64,000 nucleotides of DNA from assembly GCF_021533835.1 (NCBI RefSeq), contig NZ_JAKFYQ010000001.1, forward strand, positions 1,770,079 to 1,834,078, read 5' to 3'. This DNA is from Synechococcus sp. Nb3U1. GTDB lineage: Bacteria > Cyanobacteriota > Cyanobacteriia > Thermostichales > Thermostichaceae. Shown in pieces: positions 55,799 through 64,000 of the stretch. Below the pieces are notes generated by a model that was not told the origin of the DNA, did not search any database, and worked only from the letters and a program-made list of their open reading frames with translations. Each line of letters begins with the position of its first letter. Positions within the stretch are counted from its first letter, which is position 1. A program made the translations under genes and the position numbers.

Positions 55799-56335
55799 TC
55801 ACTCCTGAGGAGGCAGGATCACCTTGTCGATCACATGGATGACACCGTTGGAAGCTTCAATGTCTGCTGTCACCACCTTGGCATCGTTCACCATCACGCC
55901 ATCAGCCAAGGAAATTTCCACAGGGGATCCCTCGACGGTGGTCACTTCCCCAGCTTCCAGAGAAGTGGAAAGGGCTTCGCCAGGTACCACGTGGTAGGTG
56001 AGAATCTGGATCAGTTGCTCACGGTTTTCCGGCAACAGCAGCTCTTCCAGAGTACCTTCCGGTAGGGCCGCAAAGGCTTCATCGGTGGGGGCAAAAACAG
56101 TGAAGGGGCCTTCCCCAGACAAGATCTCTACCAAGCCAGCGGCTTCCAAAGCTTGGGTCAGGGTGGTGAAGGAGCCCGCTTCAACAGCAACATCCACAAT
56201 GGTGCCCGCAGGAGCAGCCGCTTCGGTGGTGGTTTCAGCAGTAGCACCAGGGGTGCTGGCATTGACCATAGGAACCACAGCCAGAGTGGTGGCAGAGGCA
56301 ACGGCCAAGGACAGAGCAAAGAGATTGCGAATCAT
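55799..56335 (-). CDS. Fasciclin-domain secreted protein
   Basis: The 178-residue protein has a signal peptide ([26 protein letters not shown]) and one FAS1 domain: [58 protein letters not shown], and [19 protein letters not shown]1 proteins mediate adhesion or protein-protein contact at the cell surface. The start is an ATG at 56333-56335 and the upstream gap holds a large inverted-repeat element (56488-56606). Confidence 0.93.
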   Translation of the reverse strand: MIRNLFALSLAVASATTLAVVPMVNASTPGATAETTTEAAAPAGTIVDVAVEAGSFTTLTQALEAAGLVEILSGEGPFTVFAPTDEAFAALPEGTLEELLLPENREQLIQILTYHVVPGEALSTSLEAGEVTTVEGSPVEISLADGVMVNDAKVVTADIEASNGVIHVIDKVILPPQE

Positions 56336-56487
56336 AAAATTGTAACCCTTCGTGAAGATTAGGTTTACATTCCTTTATGACGCAGGGGATCCCATTTAAG
56401 TTCCCAAAAATCGAAAAAAACCTAAAATAAAGATATTTCCGATTGTCCAGGTTTCTTTCCAAATAGGCATTCTGAGGTTGTGATCGC

Positions 56488-56606
56488 GTGTTGTCAAGGT
56501 CACAAAAATGATCGCCAGATAGTTTTAGCCGCCAAAGGCTGCCTGAGAGGGATCCTCTCCAAGCTGAGAAAGTCGTTACATTTGTGACAGGCTGCCTTGA
56601 CAACAC
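56488..56606. repeat. 119-bp inverted-repeat element
   Basis: GTGTTGTCAAGG (56488-56499) and CCTTGACAACAC (56595-56606) are perfect inverted arms. Inside them, TCACAAA (56500-56506) pairs with TTTGTGA (56581-56587), leaving a seven-base CAGGCTG bulge, and GAGAGGGATCCTCTC forms an inner palindrome near 56546. It lies in the 336-base gap between DUF3134 and the fasciclin gene, which holds no gene. It could be a structured RNA, a control site or a decayed small element; no target duplication is seen. Confidence 0.6.
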
Positions 56607-56671
56607 ATTGACAACAAAAGAGAGCCCAATCGCCCTGTTGGATCGAATGGGCTGGCCAGCAGTCGTCGCAC

Positions 56672-56890
56672 TTACTCGTCGTCGCTATCGAAGTCGTCGG
56701 CGTAGTCGTCTCCGATCAGATCGTCGATATCATCGATGTCTTCTTCCAAAACCACCCCAGGCACTTCGATGGGATGCTCGATCAGCCGACCTTCCTGGCG
56801 CAACCAATCGATAATCGAGAGGCTACTGGGGGAGGGCACCACTGTGGGCGGTTGATCGCGGGGTTCTTCGCGCAGAGACGGGTTGTACAT
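56672..56890 (-). CDS. DUF3134 family protein
   Basis: The 72-residue protein begins MYNPSLREEPRDQPPTV, the hallmark of DUF3134, a small family found in cyanobacteria, and ends in an acidic tail (DDIDDLIGDDYADDFDSDDE). Residues SIIDWLRQEGRLIEHP form the conserved middle. Its function is unknown. The ATG lies at 56888-56890. It lies downstream of murF on the same strand, 79 bases from its stop. Confidence 0.83.
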   Translation of the reverse strand: MYNPSLREEPRDQPPTVVPSPSSLSIIDWLRQEGRLIEHPIEVPGVVLEEDIDDIDDLIGDDYADDFDSDDE

Positions 56891-56969
56891 GAGGGCGGAG
56901 CTATAGCCAAAGGTTCAGGTTTTAGGCAATGGAGGGACTTTCTTCAAAAGGATCCCGATCAGCCGTTCT

Positions 56970-58319
56970 TTAGCTTAGCTCACCCCCTAGCCATGCTTGC
57001 AAAAACAGGTTGAGCACCTTCTCCAGTTCGACGGCACGGGCCGCCTTAAAAAGGAGTCGATCCCCCGCTTGCACCTGCTGCTGCAGCACCTCGAGCAGGG
57101 CGGACATATCCCCGAAGCGTTCTGTGTGGGCAGCGGGCTGTTGGTCGAGTAGCGATTGCATTTCCCCTTCCGGATCCAAGAGTAAGACCCGATCCAACCC
57201 CAAGGGGGCAGCAGCCCGACCCACTTCTGCGTAGAGTTGAGGGGCGTGGTCTCCCAGTTCCCGCATCGGGCCTAAAATCGCCCAGCGTCTTCTTCCTGGG
57301 GTCTGGGCCAACAGGTGCAGGGCGGCGATCATTGCTTCTGGAGAGGCATTGTAGGTCTCATCCAAAATTTCCACATCGCCGGGCAACTTCAGGTGTTGGT
57401 TGCGCCCCTCCAGTCCGGCAGGCAGTTCTAGGGGCTCTTGTAGCCGCTCCAGATCTAGCCCCAAGCTGAGCAGGGTGGCCAAAACTCCCATCCAATTCAG
57501 GGCGTGGTGCCGACCGGGTAAGGGCACGGGCAGAGTCAATCCCTTCAGGGTTACGGTTTGGGCAAGCGGATCCCATTCTCCCCGGAAATCTGCCCGATCC
57601 AGGCCGTAGGTGAGGGTTTGCCCCAACCACACCCTTGCGGCGGTGGCCAATAAGAGGGGATCCTCTCCATTCAAAAGCGCGACTCCCTGGCCCAGCTCCT
57701 GCAACAGCTCACACTTAGCAGCGGCGATGGCGGCACGGGATCCCAGTCTGCCGATGTGGGCGGTGCCGATATGGGTGATCAGGGCATGGGTAGGTTGAGC
57801 CATCTGGGCCAGTCGGCGAATTTCGCCAGGGCCGCGCATGGCCATTTCCAAGACGACGAACTGGTGCTCGGGTCGCATCTGGAGTAGCGTTTGGGCAACA
57901 CCGATGTCGTTGTTGTGGTTGGCATGGCTTTTGAGAACGGTGCCATATCGAGATAAAGCTGCCGCCAACATCTCTTTGCTGCTGGTTTTGCCAGCCGAAC
58001 CGGTAATGGCTATAACAGGAGGAGAAAACTGCTGCCGCCACCCTTTGGCAATCTGTTGATAGGCAGCCAAGGTATCGGCTACACGAAAATGGGATCCGGC
58101 CACCGGCTGGTCGCTGATCACAGCTATGGCCCCCCGAGCCAGCGCCTGCGGAATAAACTCATGCCCATCAAAGCGTTCCCCTCGCAAAGCGACAAACACA
58201 TCCCCCGCTTGTAACTGGCGGCTATCGGTGCAGAGGGTTTGCATCGGAAGGTGCAGCAGGCTGGGATCCCCCTCTAGGGGGGTGTGGAGCAGGTCGGCCA
58301 GCATTTGCAGTGTTGGCAT
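56970..58319 (-). CDS. murF: UDP-MurNAc-tripeptide D-alanyl-D-alanine ligase MurF
   Basis: MurF adds D-Ala-D-Ala to the peptidoglycan precursor in the cytosol. The 449-residue Mur ligase has the N-terminal substrate domain (TLCTDSRQLQAGDVFVALRGERFDGHEF), the ATP loop AITGSAGKTSSKEMLAA, SHANHNNDIGVAQTLLQ, EMAMRGPGEIRRLAQMA and DETYNASPEAM of the C-terminal domain. Length and motif order are normal. The start is an ATG at 58317-58319. It diverges from the GatB/YqeY gene by 69 bases. Confidence 0.95.
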   Translation of the reverse strand: MPTLQMLADLLHTPLEGDPSLLHLPMQTLCTDSRQLQAGDVFVALRGERFDGHEFIPQALARGAIAVISDQPVAGSHFRVADTLAAYQQIAKGWRQQFSPPVIAITGSAGKTSSKEMLAAALSRYGTVLKSHANHNNDIGVAQTLLQMRPEHQFVVLEMAMRGPGEIRRLAQMAQPTHALITHIGTAHIGRLGSRAAIAAAKCELLQELGQGVALLNGEDPLLLATAARVWLGQTLTYGLDRADFRGEWDPLAQTVTLKGLTLPVPLPGRHHALNWMGVLATLLSLGLDLERLQEPLELPAGLEGRNQHLKLPGDVEILDETYNASPEAMIAALHLLAQTPGRRRWAILGPMRELGDHAPQLYAEVGRAAAPLGLDRVLLLDPEGEMQSLLDQQPAAHTERFGDMSALLEVLQQQVQAGDRLLFKAARAVELEKVLNLFLQAWLGGELS

Positions 58320-58388
58320 GGGGCAGCAGGATAAACTGGATCCAGAGTAAAACCCGCCAGGGCATAGAGAATCACTTCGAGGGATCCC

Positions 58389-58847
58389 GTGAGCTTGCGA
58401 GAGCGCATCGACACCGACATCAAGATCGCCATGAAGGCGAAAGACAAAACCCGCCTAGAGACGATCCGCAGCATTAAAAAACTGATCCTGGAAAAAGAAT
58501 CCAGTGTGCGAGCCAGCGGCCAAGAGTCTCTTACCCCTGAGCAGGAGTTAGAGCTGCTCTCGCAACTGGCCAAGCAACGGCGGGACTCAATCCAGCAGTA
58601 TCAGCAGGCCAACCGCACGGATTTAGCAGATCAGGAAAGTCAAGAGCTGGCCATCCTGGAGGAATACCTGCCCCGACAACTAACCGACGCCGAATTGGAT
58701 GCAGTATTGGATCAGCTAATCACTGACTTGGGGGCCAAAACCCGCAAAGATATGGGCAAAGTCATGAGCGCCGCCATGCAACACCTGAAAGGCCAAGCGG
58801 ATGGCAAACGGGTGCAGGAGCGGGTTAAGACCAAGCTGAGTCCCTGA
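58389..58847 (+). CDS. GatB/YqeY domain protein
   Basis: The 152-residue protein belongs to the YqeY family related to the C-terminal domain of GatB: LRERIDTDIKIAMKAKDKTRLETIRSIKKLILEKE, RRDSIQQYQQANRTDLADQESQELAILEEYLPRQLTDAEL, and DMGKVMSAAMQHLKGQADGKRV. YqeY proteins may bind tRNA, but their role is not settled. The start is a GTG at 58389, directly after a GGGATCCC copy. It lies alone between the divergent murF and the convergent copper amine oxidase. Confidence 0.9.
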   Translation: MSLRERIDTDIKIAMKAKDKTRLETIRSIKKLILEKESSVRASGQESLTPEQELELLSQLAKQRRDSIQQYQQANRTDLADQESQELAILEEYLPRQLTDAELDAVLDQLITDLGAKTRKDMGKVMSAAMQHLKGQADGKRVQERVKTKLSP

Positions 58848-58946
58848 GCCGGGATCCGCTCCACAAGCAATCTACTCCCCTTAAAGATCGCACCCTTGAA
58901 GATCGCGGATGTGCGTGCGAAGGGATCCCTATTGTCTAACCCCTGC

Positions 58947-60944
58947 TTAGTTCAAGGACGAACCACAACAGTCTTTGGCTTTTGGGGGGGAAGGGGGCAC
59001 ATCCAAAGCGGGGTTGTGGTCGAAAAAGCCGACCGGCTTGAGCATAAAGCCGATGTAGCTGACGGGCATAACCGGCCAATCTTCCGGGCGTGGCAAGTGG
59101 TTACAACCAAAGCTATACCAAAGCACCAACTCCGTATTCTCGATCGAACGATTTGCCTGCGTCCAATTCACCAAGCCCTCGCCACCGGGGTGCTGGTTGG
59201 GGTAGTCGCCTGCCGGAAATTTCTCCTCAGGGTGATAGGGTGTTGCCCAGAGGTGGTGGGTCAAGTATCCCGCCCGTCGATACAGCCAGGAGTCAGGCTG
59301 GGCAAGAAGCTGCACATTCTCCCCCGGCAAGAGTTTGTAGCCCACCGCTTGGCCCAAGCGATTCCGGCTTTGGGGATTGACGATCTTCCAGTAGCGCCCC
59401 TGCAAGGGATCCACCGATTGGACCGCCTGCTGTTCGGTTTTCAAGAGGGTGGCCTGAGCGCGGAAAGCATTGCCGTGCGGATTTTCGGGGCCAAGGGGGA
59501 GCGCCTGCGAATGCACTTCGTAAAGGGAGTTGTGGTCTCCATCCACTGCCATATCCAGCCGCACCGTGAAAAAGTGCTGATGGTTCAACCCCGCCAGTTG
59601 GGGAGCCACCAGGGTGCCAAACTCGGGATCCTCTCCGGGCAAGGTGGCACAGGTGTTGATAATGCCCGTCAGCTTGGCCTCAAATTCCAGGGTGCCATCC
59701 TGGTAAAAGTACCAAAAGAAGCCGTAGTCGTAGTTACCCACCGTCGTGAAGAAAGAAATCACCAGCCGCCGCGAGCGCCGTACCTGGGCCCGTTCGGTGC
59801 GCCAATCGCTATGCTTCCACAGAATGCCAAAGTCCTCTTCGTGCATACAAACTGCATTTTTCAACAGCATCGGCTCACCGCTGTTGGTGTGCAGGTGGGC
59901 ATCAAAATAGTAAATTTCCCCGAGGCAGTCGCACCCCAGTTGCAGGGAATTGGCCTGCATACCGATGGCATATTCCCCCACATCGAAGGCATTTTTGCGA
60001 AAATGAGGATCGCGGGGATCCCCATAGGGCACCACCATCTCGGCCACTGAGGCCCGGTAGAGAATTGGACGAATCCGGCTTTGCTCGCCGCAGTCTGGCG
60101 AGCTTTGATCTTCATAACCTACTTGATGCAACACCAAACCCTCGCGGGGGTTGAAGCTGATGCGTAGATCCCACTTTTGCCAGCGAATGTGATGGCCCTC
60201 CACCTGAAAGCTCACCCCTTGCGGTTGTATGATCTCCAGCGGTTTCAAATCGGCGCGAAAATCTTTGAAAAACAGCTCGTCGAAATTGCTAGATTCTGGC
60301 GGCAACGGCCATAGGCCCCGATCCTCGATCTTGACCACTTGCATGCGGTTGAGGTCAATCCAAGGACTCAACCCCTCAATCGGTCGGGCATAGCCGTTAT
60401 CGCAGGGTTCTGAGCGCAAAAAGCACAGGCCCCGCACCAGCCGTTGCCCCTGTTCTGCCGGGATCCCAAAATAGCCAATCGTCCAATAATCCACCATCAC
60501 TAGGCTGACATCTTGGATCCCCCGCCGAGCCAGAGCTGCCAAAAAAGCAGCATCCTCTTTGAGGAGGCGATCGCACTCGTACACTTCATCGTCCAACAGG
60601 GCCGGTTGCACGCCTGGAATAAGCCGCCAGGAGCGCACCTGTTGTGCAGAAAGAGAAACCACTGCCTCGTAGGTGCTGCCGCTAGAGCGATCCAGAAGCA
60701 CCACAAAAGCTTGTCGATCCCAATCCATGCCGGGTTTCCATGTGGACATCCAGCGTCGATCCGGCTCTTGGAGTTGGATCGTGGCAAATCGCCATTCTGG
60801 GGTGATGGGCTTCTGTTGCCGCAAAATCGCAACGGCCCTCTGAATTTCTTCGGGAGTGAGGGGATCCAACGGGTGCTGTTGGGGAGAGATCGGTTGTCGA
60901 GACGTTTCTGATTGAGCTGGCAGTCTCGGCAAGCTGGTTTTCAC
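58947..60944 (-). CDS. Copper-containing primary amine oxidase
   Basis: The enzyme would oxidise primary amines to aldehydes with release of ammonia and hydrogen peroxide. It has the topaquinone site NYDYGFFWYF (the first Tyr is the cofactor precursor), copper-site histidines in HQHFFTVRLDMAVDGDHN and a late HLWATPYHPEEKFPAGDYPNQHPGGEGL. About 665 residues result from a GTG at 60944 (VKTSLPRL); a longer frame to 61115 adds 57 residues that read like intergenic DNA, so I prefer the shorter form. No signal peptide is seen. It converges on the YqeY gene. Confidence 0.85.
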   Translation of the reverse strand: MKTSLPRLPAQSETSRQPISPQQHPLDPLTPEEIQRAVAILRQQKPITPEWRFATIQLQEPDRRWMSTWKPGMDWDRQAFVVLLDRSSGSTYEAVVSLSAQQVRSWRLIPGVQPALLDDEVYECDRLLKEDAAFLAALARRGIQDVSLVMVDYWTIGYFGIPAEQGQRLVRGLCFLRSEPCDNGYARPIEGLSPWIDLNRMQVVKIEDRGLWPLPPESSNFDELFFKDFRADLKPLEIIQPQGVSFQVEGHHIRWQKWDLRISFNPREGLVLHQVGYEDQSSPDCGEQSRIRPILYRASVAEMVVPYGDPRDPHFRKNAFDVGEYAIGMQANSLQLGCDCLGEIYYFDAHLHTNSGEPMLLKNAVCMHEEDFGILWKHSDWRTERAQVRRSRRLVISFFTTVGNYDYGFFWYFYQDGTLEFEAKLTGIINTCATLPGEDPEFGTLVAPQLAGLNHQHFFTVRLDMAVDGDHNSLYEVHSQALPLGPENPHGNAFRAQATLLKTEQQAVQSVDPLQGRYWKIVNPQSRNRLGQAVGYKLLPGENVQLLAQPDSWLYRRAGYLTHHLWATPYHPEEKFPAGDYPNQHPGGEGLVNWTQANRSIENTELVLWYSFGCNHLPRPEDWPVMPVSYIGFMLKPVGFFDHNPALDVPPSPPKAKDCCGSSLN

Positions 60945-61115
60945 TTGCGCATCACGGCTGCGAGAAAGTTCACAAACCACAGAAAGTACCTTGAATGCTC
61001 TGGGAATAGAAATGAGAACCTCAGGGATCCCGGTGACAGGGTACGGCCAAACGAAACCAACCCAGGGATCCCGCAAATTAGGAAGGGAGAAGAGCTTAGA
61101 GGCTGAGGGAGTCAA

Positions 61116-61712
61116 AGAACAAGCTCAAAAGCCCAAACCAAAACCAGGGGCAAGTTTTTCGCCCCAATTCGCAACAGTAAGCCCCCCTAACCAAAAGAAG
61201 AGGGAAGCGGTACTTTCAAAAGGATACGGATCAGTCGAGTCCAGCATGGGGCAGGCTTCGCTGGGAACAGCCCCAAAGTCAGTGGCAGTAGAAGTTTCAG
61301 GCTTAACGTCACATAGGACAGCATAAAAAAAGAAAAACGCTTCATGCAGGCTGAGGGCGACACTACAGGTCAAGAAGCTCAACGCTGAGATGAACCCTTT
61401 CCGATGCACAAGAATCTTGATGCACCGTACCCTAACCCCACCTGCTGGGGGGATCCCGAAATCTAGGATCCGAAACGTGGCTGCCCATCACTATAGCAAA
61501 GGGATTGCTCCTCTGCGCTGGCTTTTGGAGATGGAAAACGTTTCTAACCGGTTGAAAATTTTTTCAACTACGAGTTGAAAGTCACACCTATAAAGTTAAA
61601 GCTCCCTGACAAAGAGATCTCCACAGTTCCCATCAAAATCGTCCATAATGAGCAATGACCACAATGAGCAATGAGATACCGTCTGTAAAGGATTTTACCG
61701 TTGTTGGGAGAG
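61116..61712. other. Noncoding stretch before the histidine kinase
   Basis: I see no gene in these roughly 600 bases. They hold an 18-bp perfect palindrome, GTTGAAAATTTTTTCAAC (61551-61568), followed by another GTTGAAA at 61574, and a 12-base direct repeat AATGAGCAATGA at 61647 and 61663 just before the kinase start. Small ORFs here (61125-61409 minus; 61390-61578 plus) have no family character. Confidence 0.55.
61551..61568. promoter_or_regulatory. 18-bp AT-rich palindrome before the histidine kinase
   Basis: GTTGAAAATTTTTTCAAC is a perfect inverted repeat with its centre 153 bases before the kinase start at 61713. A further half-site-like GTTGAAAG follows at 61574. It could be a regulator-binding site or a hairpin; the base count is short for an intrinsic terminator. 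Confidence 0.4.
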
Positions 61713-64000
61713 ATGTCTTCATCCCCAAACCGTTTGGTGCCGGTGCAACCGGGAGACAATCGCTTCTACCTAGAGTATCTGCATCTGGCTCTGGAGGCGA
61801 CACAGCTGGGCTATTGGCAAGTGGATTTGCGCAGTGGGCAACTGAGCACCTCACCCCAATGCAAAGCCAAATATGGATGGGAGCCTGACCAGGAGTTCAC
61901 CCTGGAGATGTTTTTTGATTGCATCCACCCCGAAGACCGCCAGAAAGTGATCCAGGCTTTTCAGGATATCAGCAGCACAGATCCCAACTTTTCGGTGGAG
62001 TATCGCTGCTACTGGGCGGATCGGCAACTGCGCTGGAACCTCTCGGTGGGTATTGTCCTAGCGGATCGACAGGGCAAGCCTCAGCAAATTGTTGGTGTTA
62101 CCCTCGATATTTCTGAACGCAAACAACTGGAAGCAGCCGTAGCCAAGCAGGAACGACACTATCGCCAAATCCTAGAGACGATCCCGGATATGCTGTTTCA
62201 TCTGGATCGCCAAGGGAGGTGTCTAGAATTTAAGCCCCCCAGCTATTTCCCTACCCTACATCCACCGGATTTCTATCTGGGCAAAACGCCTCAGGAGCTA
62301 TTTCCGGCTCCCTATGCCGAGGCGATCCTGCGGCATCTGGAACTGGCTTTTGTGACGAAACATGTTCAAGAGATGGAATACCCGTGGGCAGGGCCATCTC
62401 CACATCCTCAATACCGACAGGCTCGTTTTGTCCCCTTTGGGGAAGATGAGATGCTGGTGATTGTGCGGGATATCACCTCTCGTAAGCAAACAGAGTTAAG
62501 GCTACAGCAGCGAATTGAACGGGAAAAGCTGCTCAACCAACTGGTGCAGGCAATCAATACTGCTTTGGATTTACCTACTCTTTTCGAAGTGGTAGTCCGT
62601 TCGGTGCGTCAGGTTTTAGGGGCGGCTCGGATCACCCTTTATCAACATTTGCCCGCTGAGGCGGTGTGGGTGGGCATTGCGAGCGCCAGGGATCCTGACC
62701 ATTTGCCCAGCACTTTGAACTTGCGGGTGCCCGATACCAATGAGTTTGTGGTTATCGACCATTTGAAGCGGCTGCAAATTTTTTGTGTGCAAGACCCGGA
62801 GCAGGTTTCGGATCCCTCCCCTACCTTTCAAAGAGTCCTGGAAGAAAAACAGAACCATCAGCTTGGCCCGTGGCTTGTAGTACCGGTTGCTCACCATGGT
62901 CAACTGTGGGGGGGGCTATCTCTACGGCGGTTGACTCTAGATCCCGGTTGGCAACCGGATGAGATCGAGCTAGTATCAGCGATCAGCGATCATTTGGCGG
63001 TGGCGATTCAGCAGGCAGAACTTTATCAAAGGCTGCAACAAACCAATGCAGAATTGGATTATCAGGTACAGGTTCGCAATGTGGAAATCCAGCAAGCCTA
63101 CGACTACGAAGCCCTGCTGCAGGTGATCACTGAAGAAATTCGCGCCAGTTTGGATGAACAACAGATTTTGGAGACAGTAGCCCAAGAATTGGCCATGAGT
63201 CTGAACCTCTCCAATTGCGCAATTGCCCTGCACAATCCAGAACGACAAGTCAGTATTTTGGTAGTGGATTACTTGGCGGTCGAAGGGATCCGGCGCTTTC
63301 CTTTAGAGATCCCATTTGTGGATTTTGCCGAGGTGATCAACCAGCTCCAGCAGGGGCAAATTTGTCATTTCAGCAATTTCCACCATCCCTGCTGGCCCGA
63401 CCATGACCGCTATACCCTGCTGATTGTGCCCATTGACGATGACGGGGATCCAACCCGACCCAATAGGAGGGTGCTGGGGGATATTTGTGGATCCCGTCCG
63501 CCGGGCCAGGTGTTTACGGAGCAGGAACAACGTCTGATCCGCCGAGTTGCCAGCCAGTGTGCCATTGCTATTCGCCAAGCCCGCTTTTACCAAACCATTC
63601 AGCAGCAGGTGCAACAGCTGCAGGCTCTGAATCAGCTCAAGGACGAATTCCTACACATGGTCTCCCACGAGATGCGCACACCCCTCACTAACATGAAGCT
63701 GGCCATCGGGTTCCTTTCAAAGGCCAATTTGACCGAACGGGAAAGGCGCTATTTGCACATTTTGGAGATGGAGACCAACCGTGAAATTGATTTGATTAAC
63801 GATCTGTTGGAGTTGCAGGCCATCGAGTCGGGAAACAAAGCCCTGAAGCTCTCTTGTCTCTTTCCCCAAGAGTGGATCAAAGAGATCTCAGCTCCCTTTT
63901 TGCTGCGGGCCACCGAACAACGTCAACACTTTCACGTCCATCTAGATGCAAACCTTCTGCCCCTTTATACCGATGAAAATCTATTATCACGGGTGGTGAA
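61713..64000 (+). CDS. PAS/GAF sensor histidine kinase, cut by window edge
   Basis: The ORF starts at the ATG at 61713 (MSSSPNRLVPVQPG, with GGGAG two bases upstream) and stays open to the right edge, 762 codons. Domains in order: a PAS domain (LEATQLGYWQVDLRSGQLSTSPQ), a second PAS (ILETIPDMLFHLDRQGRC), a GAF domain (FEVVVRSVRQVLGAARITLYQ), another GAF, then the HisKA dimerisation region with His652 in DEFLHMVSHEMRTPLTNMKL. The N-box NLLSRVV begins at the edge; the rest of the ATPase domain lies outside. It is a soluble sensor kinase with no spans visible. Confidence 0.9.
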   Translation, partial: MSSSPNRLVPVQPGDNRFYLEYLHLALEATQLGYWQVDLRSGQLSTSPQCKAKYGWEPDQEFTLEMFFDCIHPEDRQKVIQAFQDISSTDPNFSVEYRCYWADRQLRWNLSVGIVLADRQGKPQQIVGVTLDISERKQLEAAVAKQERHYRQILETIPDMLFHLDRQGRCLEFKPPSYFPTLHPPDFYLGKTPQELFPAPYAEAILRHLELAFVTKHVQEMEYPWAGPSPHPQYRQARFVPFGEDEMLVIVRDITSRKQTELRLQQRIEREKLLNQLVQAINTALDLPTLFEVVVRSVRQVLGAARITLYQHLPAEAVWVGIASARDPDHLPSTLNLRVPDTNEFVVIDHLKRLQIFCVQDPEQVSDPSPTFQRVLEEKQNHQLGPWLVVPVAHHGQLWGGLSLRRLTLDPGWQPDEIELVSAISDHLAVAIQQAELYQRLQQTNAELDYQVQVRNVEIQQAYDYEALLQVITEEIRASLDEQQILETVAQELAMSLNLSNCAIALHNPERQVSILVVDYLAVEGIRRFPLEIPFVDFAEVINQLQQGQICHFSNFHHPCWPDHDRYTLLIVPIDDDGDPTRPNRRVLGDICGSRPPGQVFTEQEQRLIRRVASQCAIAIRQARFYQTIQQQVQQLQALNQLKDEFLHMVSHEMRTPLTNMKLAIGFLSKANLTERERRYLHILEMETNREIDLINDLLELQAIESGNKALKLSCLFPQEWIKEISAPFLLRATEQRQHFHVHLDANLLPLYTDENLLSRVV

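Larger units (their letters stand above)
1..64000. repeat. GGGATCCC iterated palindrome, dispersed
   Basis: The octamer GGGATCCC and one-mismatch variants (CGGATCCC, GGGATCCG) recur across the whole window in coding and noncoding DNA. By eye there are roughly one to two exact copies per kilobase, against about one expected by chance in 64 kb. Examples lie near 367, 741, 1868, 2048, 2493, 18571 and 52730. In genes it is read mostly as Gly-Ile-Pro, Asp-Pro or Gly-Ser-Leu. It resembles the cyanobacterial HIP1 phenomenon (GCGATCGC) with a different octamer that keeps the GATC core. GCGATCGC itself was noticed only near 60567. Confidence 0.85.

Noticed and set aside
60560-60575. GCGATCGC (HIP1) copy
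   Set aside because: It is a single copy, so the usual cyanobacterial HIP1 abundance does not apply here; the iterated octamer is GGGATCCC instead.
61125-61409. Minus-strand 94-codon ORF with hydrophobic stretches
   Set aside because: It needs a GTG start without a ribosome-binding site and has no recognisable domain; composition looks like intergenic DNA.
1-64000. CRISPR arrays, insertion sequences or prophage genes
   Set aside because: No regularly spaced 28-37 base repeats, transposase or integrase motifs were seen; the tandem units at 7261 are contiguous and lack spacers.

Overview
This window comes from a unicellular cyanobacterium. It carries a phycocyanin operon, a zeta-carotene desaturase, MenD, cyanophycinase, an HHL1-like protein and several small proteins known only from cyanobacteria. 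The CpcA region around its chromophore cysteine resembles that of early-branching lineages such as Gloeobacter more than that of typical CpcA. The palindrome GGGATCCC recurs throughout, in genes and between them, while the common cyanobacterial palindrome GCGATCGC is almost absent. Together these suggest a hot-spring Synechococcus/Thermostichus-type organism; this is an inference from sequence character, not an identification. I saw no tRNA, rRNA, CRISPR array, insertion sequence or phage gene. The window reads as core chromosome with dense, mostly short operons.

Layout. 0-7.2 kb, minus strand: leucyl aminopeptidase (cut by the window edge), a methylenetetrahydrofolate reductase-family protein, a lipoprotein, a LmeA-like protein, an FAD oxidoreductase, a MocA-like nucleotidyltransferase and TatC. 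7.6-14.4 kb: an NTF2-like protein, two methyltransferases and a polar amino acid ABC transporter whose ATPase is divergent from its binding protein and permeases. 14.4-17 kb: a small membrane protein, an anchored periplasmic-binding protein and TrpA. 17-21.5 kb: cpcB-cpcA-cpcD-cpcE-cpcF-cpcG, with no cpcC and with a terminator-like hairpin after cpcA. 21.6-32.5 kb is signalling-rich: a coupled DUF6825-like/ABC1 kinase/PP2C set, an HDAC-family enzyme, a Ser/Thr kinase next to an FHA-domain penicillin-binding protein, MiaB, and a BlaI/M56 pair like cyanobacterial PetR/PetP. 32.6-36.8 kb: RidA, ribosomal protein S4, Gmd and PncB. 37-45.1 kb: a large isochorismatase-fold hydrolase, HisZ, a NYN nuclease, a methyltransferase, a sugar nucleotidyltransferase, a cupin, a LysR regulator and an SSF symporter with a DUF3311 partner. 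45.4-64 kb: CrtQ, HHL1-like, alpha/beta hydrolase, Rpe, MiaA, MenD, cyanophycinase, fasciclin, DUF3134, MurF, YqeY, a copper amine oxidase and a large PAS/GAF histidine kinase cut by the right edge.

The most interesting signal is a shared palindromic operator (TTATRGT, seven bases, ACYATAA). It lies upstream of pncB, upstream of the divergent isochorismatase-like gene, and twice upstream of the distant DUF3311/SSF transporter operon. This suggests an uncharacterised regulon that joins NAD-precursor salvage to a transporter of unknown substrate. Other notable points are the Ser/Thr kinase/FHA-PBP pair, a 119-bp inverted-repeat element between DUF3134 and a fasciclin gene, RNA hairpins inside the cpc operon, 25-bp tandem repeats upstream of tatC, and a 107-bp antisense overlap between miaA and menD.
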